Below, in pieces: positions 6,437 through 13,989 of a stretch of 18,142 bases of DNA. The translations under genes and the position numbers were made by a program. Source of the stretch: Xanthomonas translucens pv. translucens DSM 18974 (lineage in GTDB: Bacteria; Pseudomonadota; Gammaproteobacteria; Xanthomonadales; Xanthomonadaceae); assembly GCF_000331775.1 (NCBI RefSeq), contig NZ_CAPJ01000095.1, positions 1 to 18,142 of the forward strand. The letters run 5' to 3'. The notes under the pieces are model-generated. The model was not told the origin of the DNA, did not search any database, and saw only the letters and a list, made by a program, of their open reading frames with translations. Within the stretch, counting starts at the first letter, position 1, and every line of letters begins with the position of its first letter.

Positions 6437-7873
6437 ATGTTCAAACAACTCTGGGCCACCAAACACCCCCACGCCGCCCACGAGGACGCCGGCGGCCTGG
6501 GCCTGCAGCGTGCGCTCGGTCCCTGGGGCCTGACCGCCCTGGGCATCGGCGCGGTGATCGGCGGCGGCATCTTCGTCATCACCGGGCAGGCCGCGGCCAA
6601 CCACGCCGGGCCGGCGATCATGCTGTCGTTCGTGCTGGCCGCGCTGTGTTGCACGTTCTGCGCGCTGGCCTACGCCGAGTTCGCGGCGATGGTGCCGGTG
6701 TCCGGCAGCGCCTACACCTACACCTATGCCACCTTCGGCGAACTGGCGGCCTGGTTCATCGGCTGGATGCTGGTGTTGGAATACGGCGTGTCGTCCTCGG
6801 CGGTGGCGGTGAGCTGGACCGGTTATTTCCTGAGCCTGCTCGACCATTTCGGCATCCACCTGCCCGCGGCCCTGGTCAACGCGCCGCTGGACGGCAAGCT
6901 GCAGCGCACCGGCGCGATCGCCAACCTGCCCGCCGCCGGCATCGTGCTGCTGCTGACCTGGCTGTGCTACGTCGGCATCCGCAAGTCCTCGGCTATGAAC
7001 ATGGCGATGGTGGCGCTGAAGACCGGGTTGATCCTGCTGGTGGTCGCGGTCGGCTGGAAGTACGTGGACAGCGCCAACTGGCACCCGTTCATCCCGGCCA
7101 ACGCAGGCCCCGGCAAGTACGGTATGGAAGGCGTGCTGCGCGGCGCGGCGATGGTGTTCTTCGCTTACATCGGCTTCGAGGCGGTCTCGGTGGCGGCGCA
7201 GGAATCGCACCGGCCGCAGCGCGATCTGCCGATCGGCATGATCCTGTCGCTGGTGATCTGCACCGTGCTGTACATCGCCATGGCGGCGGTGATGACCGGG
7301 CTGGTGCCGTACACCCAGCTCGGCACCGACGAGCCGGTGGTGACCGCGGTGGCCGCGCATCCGCAGCTGGCCTGGCTGCGGCTGGTGGTCGAGGTCGGCG
7401 CGCTGATCGGGCTGTCCTCGGTGGTGCTGGTGATGATCATCGGCCAGCCGCGGATCTTCATGATCATCGCCCGCGACGGGCTGCTGCCTCCGCTGTTTAC
7501 CCGGATCCATCCCAAGTACCGCACCCCGCACATCAACACGGTGATTACCGGCGTCGGCATCGCGCTGCTGGCGGCGCTGTTCCCGCTGGACGTGCTCGGC
7601 GAGCTGACCTCGATGGGCACGCTGATCGCCTTCGCCGCGGTCTGCGCCGGGGTGCTGATCCTGCGCCGTACCCAGCCGGACCTGCCGCGCCCGTTCCGCA
7701 TTCGGTTCGCCTGGCCGATCTGCATCGCCGGCGTGCTCAGCTGCCTGGCGCTGCTGTCGGCGATGACCGCGCACAACTGGCTGCTGATGGGCGGCTGGAC
7801 CGCGCTCGGCCTGCTGATCTATTTCGGCTACGGCTTCCGCCACAGCCGTCTGCGTGCCACACAGGCTCGCTAG
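6437..7873 (+). CDS. Amino acid permease, APC superfamily (CAT/YfnA-like), second copy
   Basis: This encodes 478 residues from ATG at 6437, with a good ribosome site AGGA at 6425-6428. Longer upstream readings would run through the hairpin repeats and were rejected. It resembles the preceding permease throughout: GIGAVIGGGIF at 36-46, YAEFAAMVPVSGSAYTYTY, NWHPFIPANAGPGKYG, VFFAYIGFEAVS and LSSVVLVMIIGQPRIF. It should have about 12 membrane helices in the inner membrane. The shorter N-terminal tail and different extracytoplasmic loops suggest a different substrate range from its paralogue. The stop codon lies only 9 bp before mtnB, so it very likely shares a transcript with the methionine salvage genes. 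Uptake of methionine or a related amino acid is an inference from this position. Confidence 0.87.
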   Translation: MFKQLWATKHPHAAHEDAGGLGLQRALGPWGLTALGIGAVIGGGIFVITGQAAANHAGPAIMLSFVLAALCCTFCALAYAEFAAMVPVSGSAYTYTYATFGELAAWFIGWMLVLEYGVSSSAVAVSWTGYFLSLLDHFGIHLPAALVNAPLDGKLQRTGAIANLPAAGIVLLLTWLCYVGIRKSSAMNMAMVALKTGLILLVVAVGWKYVDSANWHPFIPANAGPGKYGMEGVLRGAAMVFFAYIGFEAVSVAAQESHRPQRDLPIGMILSLVICTVLYIAMAAVMTGLVPYTQLGTDEPVVTAVAAHPQLAWLRLVVEVGALIGLSSVVLVMIIGQPRIFMIIARDGLLPPLFTRIHPKYRTPHINTVITGVGIALLAALFPLDVLGELTSMGTLIAFAAVCAGVLILRRTQPDLPRPFRIRFAWPICIAGVLSCLALLSAMTAHNWLLMGGWTALGLLIYFGYGFRHSRLRATQAR

Positions 7874-7882
7874 AATACGGGC

Positions 7883-8524
7883 ATGAACGCACAGCCCTAC
7901 GATACCGAACGCCTGCGCACGCTGGCGCAACTGCTGATCGGCAACATCCGCGAACTGGCGGAGGCCGGCTGGACCCCGGCCACCAGCAGCAACTTCTCGC
8001 ACCGGCTCGACGCCGCGCATGCCGCGATCACCGTGTCCGGCCGCGACAAGGGCCGCCTGGTCAAGGCCGACATCATGGTGGTGGACTTCGACGGCAAAGC
8101 CGTCGACAGCGATCACCGGCCCTCGGCCGAGACCCTGCTGCACACCCAGCTGTATCGCCGCTTCCCGGAGGTCGGCTGCGTGCTGCACACGCATTCGCCG
8201 GTGCAGACCATCGCCTCGCGGCTGTACGCCGGCGCCGGCCACGTGCGCCTGGAAGGCTACGAATTGCTGAAGGCGCTGCACGGCAACCAGACCCACGAAA
8301 CCGCGGTGGAGCTGCCGGTGTTCGCCAACACCCAGGACATGACCGTGCTGGCCGCGCAGGTGGACGCGTTGCTGGACCGCACCCCGCTGTGGGGCTACCT
8401 GATCGACGGCCACGGCCTGTACGCCTGGGGCCGCGACATGGCCGAGGCGCGCCGCCACCTGGAAGCCATCGAGTTCCTGCTGCATTGCGAACTGGAACTG
8501 CGCAAGCTGCGCGCGCTGGGCTGA
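7883..8524 (+). CDS. mtnB: Methylthioribulose-1-phosphate dehydratase
   Basis: This 213-residue protein belongs to the class II aldolase fold. It dehydrates 5-methylthioribulose-1-phosphate to the diketone intermediate in methionine salvage. Visible features: TSSNFSHRL near residue 34, the zinc ligands H102 and H104 in LHTHSPV, a third ligand H177 in [10 protein letters not shown], and E124 in [10 protein letters not shown] at the position of the catalytic acid. Length is typical of bacterial MtnB. The ATG at 7883 follows the permease stop by 9 bp with no strong ribosome site, which suggests coupling to the permease. mtnD and mtnC follow on the same strand. Confidence 0.93.
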   Translation: MNAQPYDTERLRTLAQLLIGNIRELAEAGWTPATSSNFSHRLDAAHAAITVSGRDKGRLVKADIMVVDFDGKAVDSDHRPSAETLLHTQLYRRFPEVGCVLHTHSPVQTIASRLYAGAGHVRLEGYELLKALHGNQTHETAVELPVFANTQDMTVLAAQVDALLDRTPLWGYLIDGHGLYAWGRDMAEARRHLEAIEFLLHCELELRKLRALG

Positions 8525-8626
8525 GCCCGGCACGCGACGCGCCTACAGCGTTCCAGCGCCGCAACGGCGGCTTACCCGCCAGCTGCTACCCTTTTCCTCC
8601 CCTCCACGACGCCCTCGCCCGCCGCC
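8525..8626 (+). other. mtnB-mtnD spacer with a pyrimidine-rich leader
   Basis: This 102 bp spacer is longer than others in the cluster. It holds GCTACC followed directly by CTTTTC (8585-8596), then a C-rich stretch and GCCGCC next to the mtnD ATG. A similar order (GCTACC, CTTTTC, GCCGCC, ATG) precedes the C13 peptidase gene at 9915-9949. No Shine-Dalgarno is visible. It may contain an internal promoter or merely reflect leader composition. Confidence 0.3.
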
Positions 8627-9193
8627 ATGAGCCGACTCCGCATCTTCGCCGAAACCACTCCCGACGCGCCGCTGTTCGACAGCCGCGATGGCGACGCGAT
8701 CGCCGCCGAACTGCGCAAGATCGGCGTCACCTTCGAGCGCTGGCAGGCCGACCAGCCGATCGAGGCCGGCGCCACCGCGGAAGCGGTGATGGCCGCCTAC
8801 AAGAGCGACATCGACCGGCTGGTGGCCACGCACGGTTTCAAGACCGTGGACGTGGTCAGCATCGCCCCGGACCACCCGCAGCGCGAGGAGATGCGCAAGA
8901 AGTTCCTCGACGAGCATTTCCACAAGGAGGACGAAGTGCGCTTCTTCGTCGCCGGCTCGGGCCTGTTCACCCTGCACGTGGACGGCAAGGTCTATGAGAT
9001 CGAATGCGTGCAGAACGACCTGATCGCGGTGCCGGACGGCACCCACCACTGGTTCGACATGGGCCCGGAGCCGCGCTTCATCGCGATCCGCTTCTTCACC
9101 GAGCCGGACGGCTGGGTCGGCCATTTCACCGGCACCGACATCGCCCAGCGCTTCCCGCGCTACGAAGCGGCGCTGCGCGGCGAGGCGAACTGA
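8627..9193 (+). CDS. mtnD: Acireductone dioxygenase
   Basis: This 188-residue cupin is close to the length of Klebsiella ARD (about 180). It cleaves acireductone with oxygen to 2-oxo-4-methylthiobutanoate and formate (Fe form), the step that leads back to methionine; the Ni form gives an off-pathway product. Metal ligands are visible as H97, H99 and E103 in [11 protein letters not shown] and H141 in [10 protein letters not shown]105 matches the conserved active-site arginine. The rest follows the family, including WQADQPIE near the N-terminus and [19 protein letters not shown] at the end. The stop is 3 bp before mtnC, so the two are cotranscribed. Confidence 0.95.
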   Translation: MSRLRIFAETTPDAPLFDSRDGDAIAAELRKIGVTFERWQADQPIEAGATAEAVMAAYKSDIDRLVATHGFKTVDVVSIAPDHPQREEMRKKFLDEHFHKEDEVRFFVAGSGLFTLHVDGKVYEIECVQNDLIAVPDGTHHWFDMGPEPRFIAIRFFTEPDGWVGHFTGTDIAQRFPRYEAALRGEAN

Positions 9194-9196
9194 GCG

Positions 9197-9895
9197 ATGG
9201 CCAGCCCGCGCGTGATCCTGACCGATATCGAAGGCACCACCAGCAGCATCTCCTTCGTCAAGGACGTGCTGTTCCCCTACGCGCGCCGTGCCCTGCCCGA
9301 GTTCGTCCACGCGCACGGCCAGCAGCCGCAGGTGCGGCAGTGGCTGGATGCGGTGGCCGCCGAATCCGGCGGCATCTGCAGCGACGCGGTGATCGTGGAG
9401 ACGCTGCAGGGCTGGATCGACCAGGACCGCAAGCACACCGCGCTGAAGGCGCTGCAGGGCATGATCTGGGAGGCCGGCTACCGCGACGCCGACTTCGCCG
9501 CGCACATCTACCCCGACGCCGCGCCGGCGCTGCGCCGCTGGCATGCCGACGGCCACCCGCTGTACGTGTACTCGTCCGGCTCGGTGCCGGCGCAGAAACT
9601 GTTCTTCGGCCATAGCGACGCCGGCGACCTGAGCGGACTGTTCTCCGGCTGGTTCGACACCGAGGTCGGCGCCAAGCGCGAAGCGGCCAGCTATGCGCGC
9701 ATCGCCGAGGCGATCGGGGTGGCGGCCGCGCAGATCGTGTTCCTGTCCGACGTGGTCGCCGAACTCGATGCCGCGCGCGAGGCCGGGCTGGACACGGTGC
9801 TGGTCGATCGCCGCGAGGACTATCCCGAACCGCGCCTGGGCGATGCCTGCAACGGCCACCGGCGCGTGGAGAGTTTCGCCGAGCTGGCGTTCTGA
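9197..9895 (+). CDS. mtnC: Enolase-phosphatase E1 (acireductone synthase)
   Basis: This 232-residue enzyme of the HAD superfamily enolises and then dephosphorylates the diketo-5-methylthiopentyl-1-phosphate made by MtnB, yielding acireductone for MtnD. HAD motif I is [10 protein letters not shown], with D10 as nucleophile and E12 in the place typical of E1. Motif II is [16 protein letters not shown], and motif III/IV is [19 protein letters not shown]. With mtnB and mtnD it completes three consecutive salvage steps. The upstream enzymes MtnA and MtnK (or a phosphorylase) are not in the window. Using one bifunctional MtnC instead of MtnW/MtnX is normal for proteobacteria. Confidence 0.95.
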   Translation: MASPRVILTDIEGTTSSISFVKDVLFPYARRALPEFVHAHGQQPQVRQWLDAVAAESGGICSDAVIVETLQGWIDQDRKHTALKALQGMIWEAGYRDADFAAHIYPDAAPALRRWHADGHPLYVYSSGSVPAQKLFFGHSDAGDLSGLFSGWFDTEVGAKREAASYARIAEAIGVAAAQIVFLSDVVAELDAAREAGLDTVLVDRREDYPEPRLGDACNGHRRVESFAELAF

Positions 9896-9899
9896 GCAC

Positions 9900-9933
9900 C
9901 GCGGCAGCCGCCGCGCTACCGCCTCTTTTCTTT
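9900..9933 (+). terminator. Weak terminator-like hairpin after mtnC
   Basis: CGCGGC (9900-9905), loop AGCC, GCCGCG (9910-9915) is a perfect GC-rich 6-bp stem right after the mtnC stop. The T-rich run CTTTTCTTT starts about 9 nt downstream rather than directly at the stem, so termination would be partial at best. The same stretch is the leader of the next gene. Confidence 0.3.
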
Positions 9934-9949
9934 GCCGCAGCCGCCGCCC

Positions 9950-10942
9950 ATGCCTTCGTTCCTGCGTAGCCTCCGCGTGTCGCACCGCCGTCTGGCCCTG
10001 GCGCTGCTGCTGGCGCTGCTGCTGCCGGCCTGCCATCCGGATGCCGGCGCGGCGCAGGCACAGGCCGATGCGCCGGCACCGGTCGATCCGATCGACCAGG
10101 CGCAGCTGCGCAAGGCGCTGGCCGCGCTGCAGCCGCAGCGGCCGGGCACGACCGACCTGTACGTGGTCGGCTTCGCCGGCGACGCCAGCGAGGACGTGTT
10201 CCGCAACGAGACCCACTACCTGCGCCAGCTGTTCGCGCAGCGCTTCGGCGCGGCGGGGCGCATCGTCACCCTGATCAACCACGCCGACAATCTCGGCGCC
10301 CACGCCTATGCGCCGCAGGCCTCGTACGACAACCTGGCCGATACGCTGCAGCGCATCGGCAAGCTGATGGACCGGCGCGAGGACGCGCTGCTGCTGTTCC
10401 TGACCAGCCACGGCACCGAGCAGCACGAACTGTATATGCAGTTCGGCCCTGGCGAGGACGCCGACTACGACACCATCACGCCCAAGGAACTGCGCGGGTT
10501 GCTCGACGACGCCGGCATCCGCAACCGGGTGATCGTGCTGTCGGCGTGCTATTCCGGCGGCTTCGTGCCGGCGCTGAAGAGTCCGGACACGCTGATCATC
10601 ACCGCCGCGCGCCGCGACCGCTCCTCGTTCGGCTGCGGCAACACCGCCAGCGCCACCTATTTCGGCCGCGCCTGGCTGATCGACGCCCTGGCGCGCACCA
10701 CCGATTTCGTCGAGAGCTATCGCCTGGCCACGGCCGAGATCAGCGCGCGCGAACGGGCGCAAGGCGAAGCGCCGTCGTACCCGCAGCTGTACGTCGGCGC
10801 GCGCATCGCCCCGCTGCTGCAGCGCTGGCGCGCGCAGCTGCAGCCGGTCGCGGCGCCGGCGTATCCCTATCAGGAACCGGAGACGCAGACTCAGACGACA
10901 ACAGAGCCGGCCACCGCGGCCGACGGCAAGGCCGGACACTAA
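9950..10942 (+). CDS. C13-family (legumain/caspase-fold) peptidase, predicted lipoprotein
   Basis: This encodes 330 residues from ATG at 9950. The N-terminus is basic, then a hydrophobic stretch ends in LLLPAC, a plausible lipobox with C28 as the lipidated cysteine; Pro at -2 is unusual. The catalytic dyad of the C13/clan CD fold is visible: H154 in LLLFLTSHG and C200 in VIVLSACYSGGF. The conserved start YVVGFAGDASEDVF lies at about residue 71, followed by NLADTLQRI and TAARRDRSSFGCG. The C-terminal 25 residues are a Thr/Glu/Gln-rich tail. Family members are cysteine endopeptidases or transamidases; the bacterial ones are mostly uncharacterised. It should be anchored in the envelope. It lies 54 bp after mtnC on the same strand, but a functional link is not evident. 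Confidence 0.85.
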   Translation: MPSFLRSLRVSHRRLALALLLALLLPACHPDAGAAQAQADAPAPVDPIDQAQLRKALAALQPQRPGTTDLYVVGFAGDASEDVFRNETHYLRQLFAQRFGAAGRIVTLINHADNLGAHAYAPQASYDNLADTLQRIGKLMDRREDALLLFLTSHGTEQHELYMQFGPGEDADYDTITPKELRGLLDDAGIRNRVIVLSACYSGGFVPALKSPDTLIITAARRDRSSFGCGNTASATYFGRAWLIDALARTTDFVESYRLATAEISARERAQGEAPSYPQLYVGARIAPLLQRWRAQLQPVAAPAYPYQEPETQTQTTTEPATAADGKAGH

Positions 10943-11031
10943 CCAGGCCGCACGAGGCTGCGGATCCGAATGCCGACGACGAGGCCGAGACGGCAGGTTC
11001 GGTGCGTGGGTGACAGCCTGCGACAGGATGA

Positions 11032-11105
11032 CGGGGTGGCTTCGCCCCGACCCTCGCCCCCCCTCTCTCCCCCACGCGGACTTCCTTCGGTCGCCGGAGG
11101 GAGAG
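11032..11105. repeat. Two neighbouring hairpins downstream of the C13 peptidase gene
   Basis: CGGGG (11032-11036) pairs with CCCCG (11045-11049) over an 8-nt loop. CTCTCCC (11065-11071) pairs with GGGAGAG (11099-11105) over 27 nt. No T run follows either. They could slow decay of the upstream message or act in Rho-dependent termination; this is inferred from position only. Confidence 0.45.
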
Positions 11106-11395
11106 CGGCGTCAGTATGGCGCTGGGTATCGCCTTGCACGGCCGCGCCTACCCTGTGGGTCGCGCTACGACAGCCGCTCAAGACGATCCGGCAACGTGCG
11201 TAGGGCGGCATCGAGCGCATGTCTTTCGTGCGCCGCCTTGCGAGAAGATACGAGTGAGTCGCGTTCGATCGCCACACCCTGGCGCTCGCTAGACTTGGCC
11301 CCGCAGCAAGCCCGCCAGCCTCACGCCAGCCAGCTGCGCCCGATCCTTCCGCCCGCTCGCCTTCGCTCGCCAGCCAGGATCATTCGCTTTCGACA

Positions 11396-11422
11396 GCCTC
11401 ACGAGTGGAGGCGTTTTGTTTT
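11396..11422 (+). terminator. Rho-independent terminator-like hairpin with no gene in front
   Basis: GCCTC (11396-11400), 7-nt loop, GAGGC (11408-11412), then GTTTTGTTTT. This is the most terminator-like site in the window. It is more than 450 bp downstream of the nearest plus-strand gene and follows other inverted repeats, so it may end a small unannotated RNA rather than the peptidase message. Confidence 0.45.
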
Positions 11423-11585
11423 CGGGATTCGGAAATCCACCTGCTGCTCTTGTGTCTTGTGGCCAGCGGTGCCGACAGATCCGCGGGCTCTGAAGGGTTT
11501 GCTACTCGCGCTCGTCGCAACTGATGGCCCGAGGCCACCCAGACTCGCGCCCACAACACTTGCGGCAGTCCAACCGTGGTGCACT

Positions 11586-11669
11586 GTAGGAGTGGCTTCA
11601 GCCACGACCGTTAGCGTGCACAGCCGACCAGGTTGCCGGCGCATTTGTCGCGGCTGAAGCCGCTCCTAC
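11586..11669. repeat. Inverted REP pair, copy 1
   Basis: A plus-orientation REP at 11586-11609 starts GTAGGAG and contains the palindrome GTGGCTTCAGCCAC. A minus-orientation REP lies at 11647-11669 (GTCGCGGCTGAAGCCGCTCC, then TAC). GTAG-headed REPs of this kind are mobilised by RAYT transposases in Stenotrophomonas and Xanthomonas. Followed by a GTGGGAG-type REP at 11701-11723. Confidence 0.85.
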
Positions 11670-11828
11670 AGGAACTTGCGGCTTGTTCGCCGGGTGCACT
11701 GTGGGAGGGCCTTCAGCCCCGACGCTGCCCGGTCGCGGTACCTCCACCGCGGCGCTCGTCGCGGCTGATGGCCCGAGGCCACCCAGACTCGCGCCCACAG
11801 AACTCGTGGCAAGCCAACCGGGTGCACT

Positions 11829-11910
11829 GTAGGAGTGGCTTCAGCCACGACCGTTAGTGCACAGCCGACCCATTTGCCGGCGCATCTGTCGCGGCTGAAG
11901 CCGCTCCTAC
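11829..11910. repeat. Inverted REP pair, copy 2
   Basis: Same arrangement as copy 1: plus REP at 11829-11852 and inverted REP at 11888-11910, then a GCGGGATGG-type REP at 11942-11964 with the palindrome GGACTTCAGTCC. Confidence 0.85.
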
Positions 11911-12070
11911 AGGAACTTGCGGCCTGTTCGCCGGATGCACTGCGGGATGGACTTCAGTCCCGACGCTGCCCGGTCGCGGTACCTCCACCGCTGCGCTCGT
12001 CGCAACTGATGGCCCGAGGCCACCCAGACTCGCGCCCACAACACTTGCGGCAAGCCAACCGTGGTGCACT

Positions 12071-12154
12071 GTAGGAGTGGCTTCAGCCACGACCGTTAGC
12101 GTGCACAACCGACCCATTTGCCGGCGCATCTGTCGCGGCTGAAGCCGCTCCTAC
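12071..12154. repeat. Inverted REP pair, copy 3
   Basis: Plus REP at 12071-12094 and inverted REP at 12132-12154, then a GTGGGAG-type REP at 12186-12208 and an extra inverted REP at 12244-12263 that closes the array about 50 bp before the end of the phosphoesterase gene. Confidence 0.85.
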
Positions 12155-12312
12155 AGGACCTTGCGGCCTGTTCGCCGGGTGCACTGTGGGAGGGACTTCA
12201 GTCCCGACTGCATGCGTAGCCGGTTGGCCTCCGCGCTGCGTTCGTCGCGGCTGAAGCCGCTCCTTGCATCTGCCAGGAACCTGTTGCATCGACGCGCCGA
12301 TGCGTGGCCCGC

Positions 12313-13911
12313 TCAGGGCATCGCGTCCTGCAGGCGATAGCCGGTGCTGGCGCGTTGCTCGCCGCGCCAGCGGTCGAAGGCGCGGACCTCGATGCGATGC
12401 GCGCCGGCACCCAGGTCGGTCGGCAAGGCGCCGCGCCACAGGTGCTGCGACGGGATCGCTTCCGGCGAGCGGTCATAGCCGCGCAGTGCGTCGGCAGTGT
12501 CGTCGCGCGCGTTCTCGGCGAGCAGGTCCGGATCCGGCTGCTGCACGCGCGCCATCGGCTTCCACGCGCCGTCGTCGATGCGGTATTCCACGCGGCTGTC
12601 GTCCTCGCCCATGAACACGTTCGCATACACCGCCCAGGCCGGATACGCGCCGCGGCGCAGCACTTTCGGCGCATGCAGAGCCATCGGTGCATCGTCGTGG
12701 GCACGCGCGGCGTGATAGGCCAGCGCATAGCGACCATCGCGCTGCACGGTCAGCAGCGCATAGCCGTTGGGGGTGCCGTCGGCCATCGTCGCCGCGGGAA
12801 TGCCGTCGGCGTCCTTGGCCCCGGACCAGAACGCGCCGCAGGCCGCGCCCACGTTGTATTCGTGCAGCGGCTGCGCGCCGTGCCAGCCGTCGGCGGCGGC
12901 GTGGTAGTAGTGGCGCTGGGTATGGCTGTGGCCGCTGAGCACCAGCACCTGCGCGAACGGTTGCAGCAGCGCGAACAGGCGCGCGCGGTCGGCATGGCGG
13001 AACGTCTCCTTGCCCGGCGCGGCGTCGAACAGCGGGATGTGCATGCCCAGCACCAGCAACCGCTGCTTCGGCAGCGTGGCCAGGTAAGCCTGCAGGAACG
13101 CGAACTGGTCCTCGCGCAGGCCGCCGACATACTTGGGCTGCTGCTGCGGCTGGTAGACCACGTCGTCGAGGAACACGAAGCTGGCGCCGCCCTCCTCCAC
13201 CGCGTAGGTGTCCGGCCCGTAGACCCCGCGCCAGCTGGACAGCGAGTGGGCATCGTCGGCCGCATCGACGTTGAGGTCGTGGTTGCCGGGCACGTGGAAC
13301 CACGGCACGCCGAGCTTGGCGGTCTCGGCGTTCAATGCGGGATACAGCGACAGGTCGTCGCTGACCACGTCGCCCAGGGTTGTGCCAAGGCGCGCACGGG
13401 TCTTGCCGAGCAGCGGCGCGACGATATCGCGCGCGTAGTAGCCGACGTCGGTCGCCGAGGCGGTCTGGGTGTCGGCGAACACCAGCACTTCGGTACTGGC
13501 CGCGGCCGGTTGCGCACGCAGCGCGAAATCCCAGCCGTCGCTGGCGCCACTGGTCGGCGCGATGCCCGGGTAGTTGAGCTTGGGCGATCCGGCCGGCACG
13601 TAGTGCCGCCAGTAGGCCGGCAAGCCGTTGCCGTTGCCGTTGCCGGCGCTGGCGAAGGCGTAGCCGTCGGGCTTGATCACGAACACCGTACGCCCCGGCG
13701 CCACGTCGAGGCGGTAGCGGCCCTGCGCATCGGTGCGCACGATCTGCACGCCGTCGGAGACCTGCACGCCGGCGATGCCGCGCTCGCCGCCGCCGCGGCC
13801 CGCATGGCCGTCGCGCTCCTGATAGACGCTGCCGCTGATCGTGGCGGTCTGTGCCAGCGCAGGCGCAGCGGCGGTCAACAGGCAGAAAAGCACTACGGCG
13901 CGCAGCGACAT
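12313..13911 (-). CDS. Secreted calcineurin-like metallophosphoesterase
   Basis: This encodes 532 residues from ATG at 13911, which opens directly with a signal peptide (MSLRAVVLFCLLTAAAPALA, cleavage near AQ); a start 18 codons upstream was rejected. Residues 25-100 look like the N-terminal beta-sandwich that carries TISGSVYQERDG and TDAQGRYRLDV. The metallophosphatase core shows FADTQ (D147), GDVVSDD (181-186), PGNHDLN (G209-D212), MHIPL (H291) and GHSHTQ (H328, H330). The first metal motif is DxQ rather than DxH. The C-terminal 170 residues form a beta-rich domain with YAVYANVFMGEDDSRVEYR-like features. It is a periplasmic or secreted phosphohydrolase of unknown substrate. It lies 78 bp downstream of hisIE on the same strand and has a possible own -10 box. 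Confidence 0.85.
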   Translation of the reverse strand: MSLRAVVLFCLLTAAAPALAQTATISGSVYQERDGHAGRGGGERGIAGVQVSDGVQIVRTDAQGRYRLDVAPGRTVFVIKPDGYAFASAGNGNGNGLPAYWRHYVPAGSPKLNYPGIAPTSGASDGWDFALRAQPAAASTEVLVFADTQTASATDVGYYARDIVAPLLGKTRARLGTTLGDVVSDDLSLYPALNAETAKLGVPWFHVPGNHDLNVDAADDAHSLSSWRGVYGPDTYAVEEGGASFVFLDDVVYQPQQQPKYVGGLREDQFAFLQAYLATLPKQRLLVLGMHIPLFDAAPGKETFRHADRARLFALLQPFAQVLVLSGHSHTQRHYYHAAADGWHGAQPLHEYNVGAACGAFWSGAKDADGIPAATMADGTPNGYALLTVQRDGRYALAYHAARAHDDAPMALHAPKVLRRGAYPAWAVYANVFMGEDDSRVEYRIDDGAWKPMARVQQPDPDLLAENARDDTADALRGYDRSPEAIPSQHLWRGALPTDLGAGAHRIEVRAFDRWRGEQRASTGYRLQDAMP

Positions 13912-13942
13912 GCGTGAAGTCCGGCATCGAGGGAATGCGGCG

Positions 13943-13948
13943 ATTGTA
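13943..13948 (-). promoter_or_regulatory. Possible -10 element for the phosphoesterase gene
   Basis: TACAAT on the minus strand, about 32 bp upstream of the ATG at 13911, differs from TATAAT at one base. No good -35 box is visible 16-18 bp upstream, where the sequence is GC-rich. It would let the gene be expressed separately from the histidine operon. Confidence 0.3.
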
Positions 13949-13989
13949 GCCATCCGCCACGGCACGGCGCCGACCGCCGTCGCGCGAAC

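Larger units (their letters stand above)
11508..12208. repeat. Tandem macro-repeat of 241-244 bp, almost three copies
   Basis: Copies begin with GCGCTCGTCG at 11508, 11752 and 11993 (periods 244 and 241); the third stops matching after 12208. Each copy carries the same ordered set: a decayed REP-like piece (GATGGCCCGAGGCCACCC), a GTAG-headed REP, an inverted REP, and a GTGGG-type REP. Copies 1 and 3 agree with each other against copy 2 in the first part. Copies 2 and 3 agree against copy 1 further along. The array is therefore mosaic. Confidence 0.92.
10943..12312. other. Long non-coding region between convergent genes
   Basis: These 1370 bp lie between the ends of the C13 peptidase and phosphoesterase genes. 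I see no credible gene: open frames here are uninterrupted only because of high GC and the repeats. Contents are hairpins at 11032-11049, 11065-11105 and 11204-11237, an isolated inverted repeat (11342-11381), a terminator-like hairpin at 11396-11422 followed by a lone GGGATTC heptamer, and the REP macro-repeat from 11508 to 12263. Confidence 0.75.

Noticed and set aside
6371..8533. A 720-codon open frame on the minus strand opposite the second permease and mtnB.
   Set aside because: It is antisense to two well-recognised genes and its translation is the His/Gln/Arg/Asp-rich product typical of GC-rich antisense frames.
8543..10939. A 798-codon open frame on the minus strand opposite mtnD, mtnC and the C13 peptidase gene.
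   Set aside because: It is a shadow of three real plus-strand genes and has no recognisable domain.
11010..11657. A 215-codon plus-strand frame in the long intergenic region.
   Set aside because: It runs across hairpins, the terminator-like site and a REP element, has Arg/Pro/Ser-rich composition and no motif or plausible start.
11508..12263. The 243-bp repeats as an insertion sequence or CRISPR.
   Set aside because: There is no transposase frame, target duplication or spacer-repeat layout; the content is REP palindromes.
12304..13917. A 537-codon plus-strand frame opposite the phosphoesterase gene.
   Set aside because: The minus-strand frame carries a signal peptide and all metallophosphatase motifs, while the plus frame has only biased composition.
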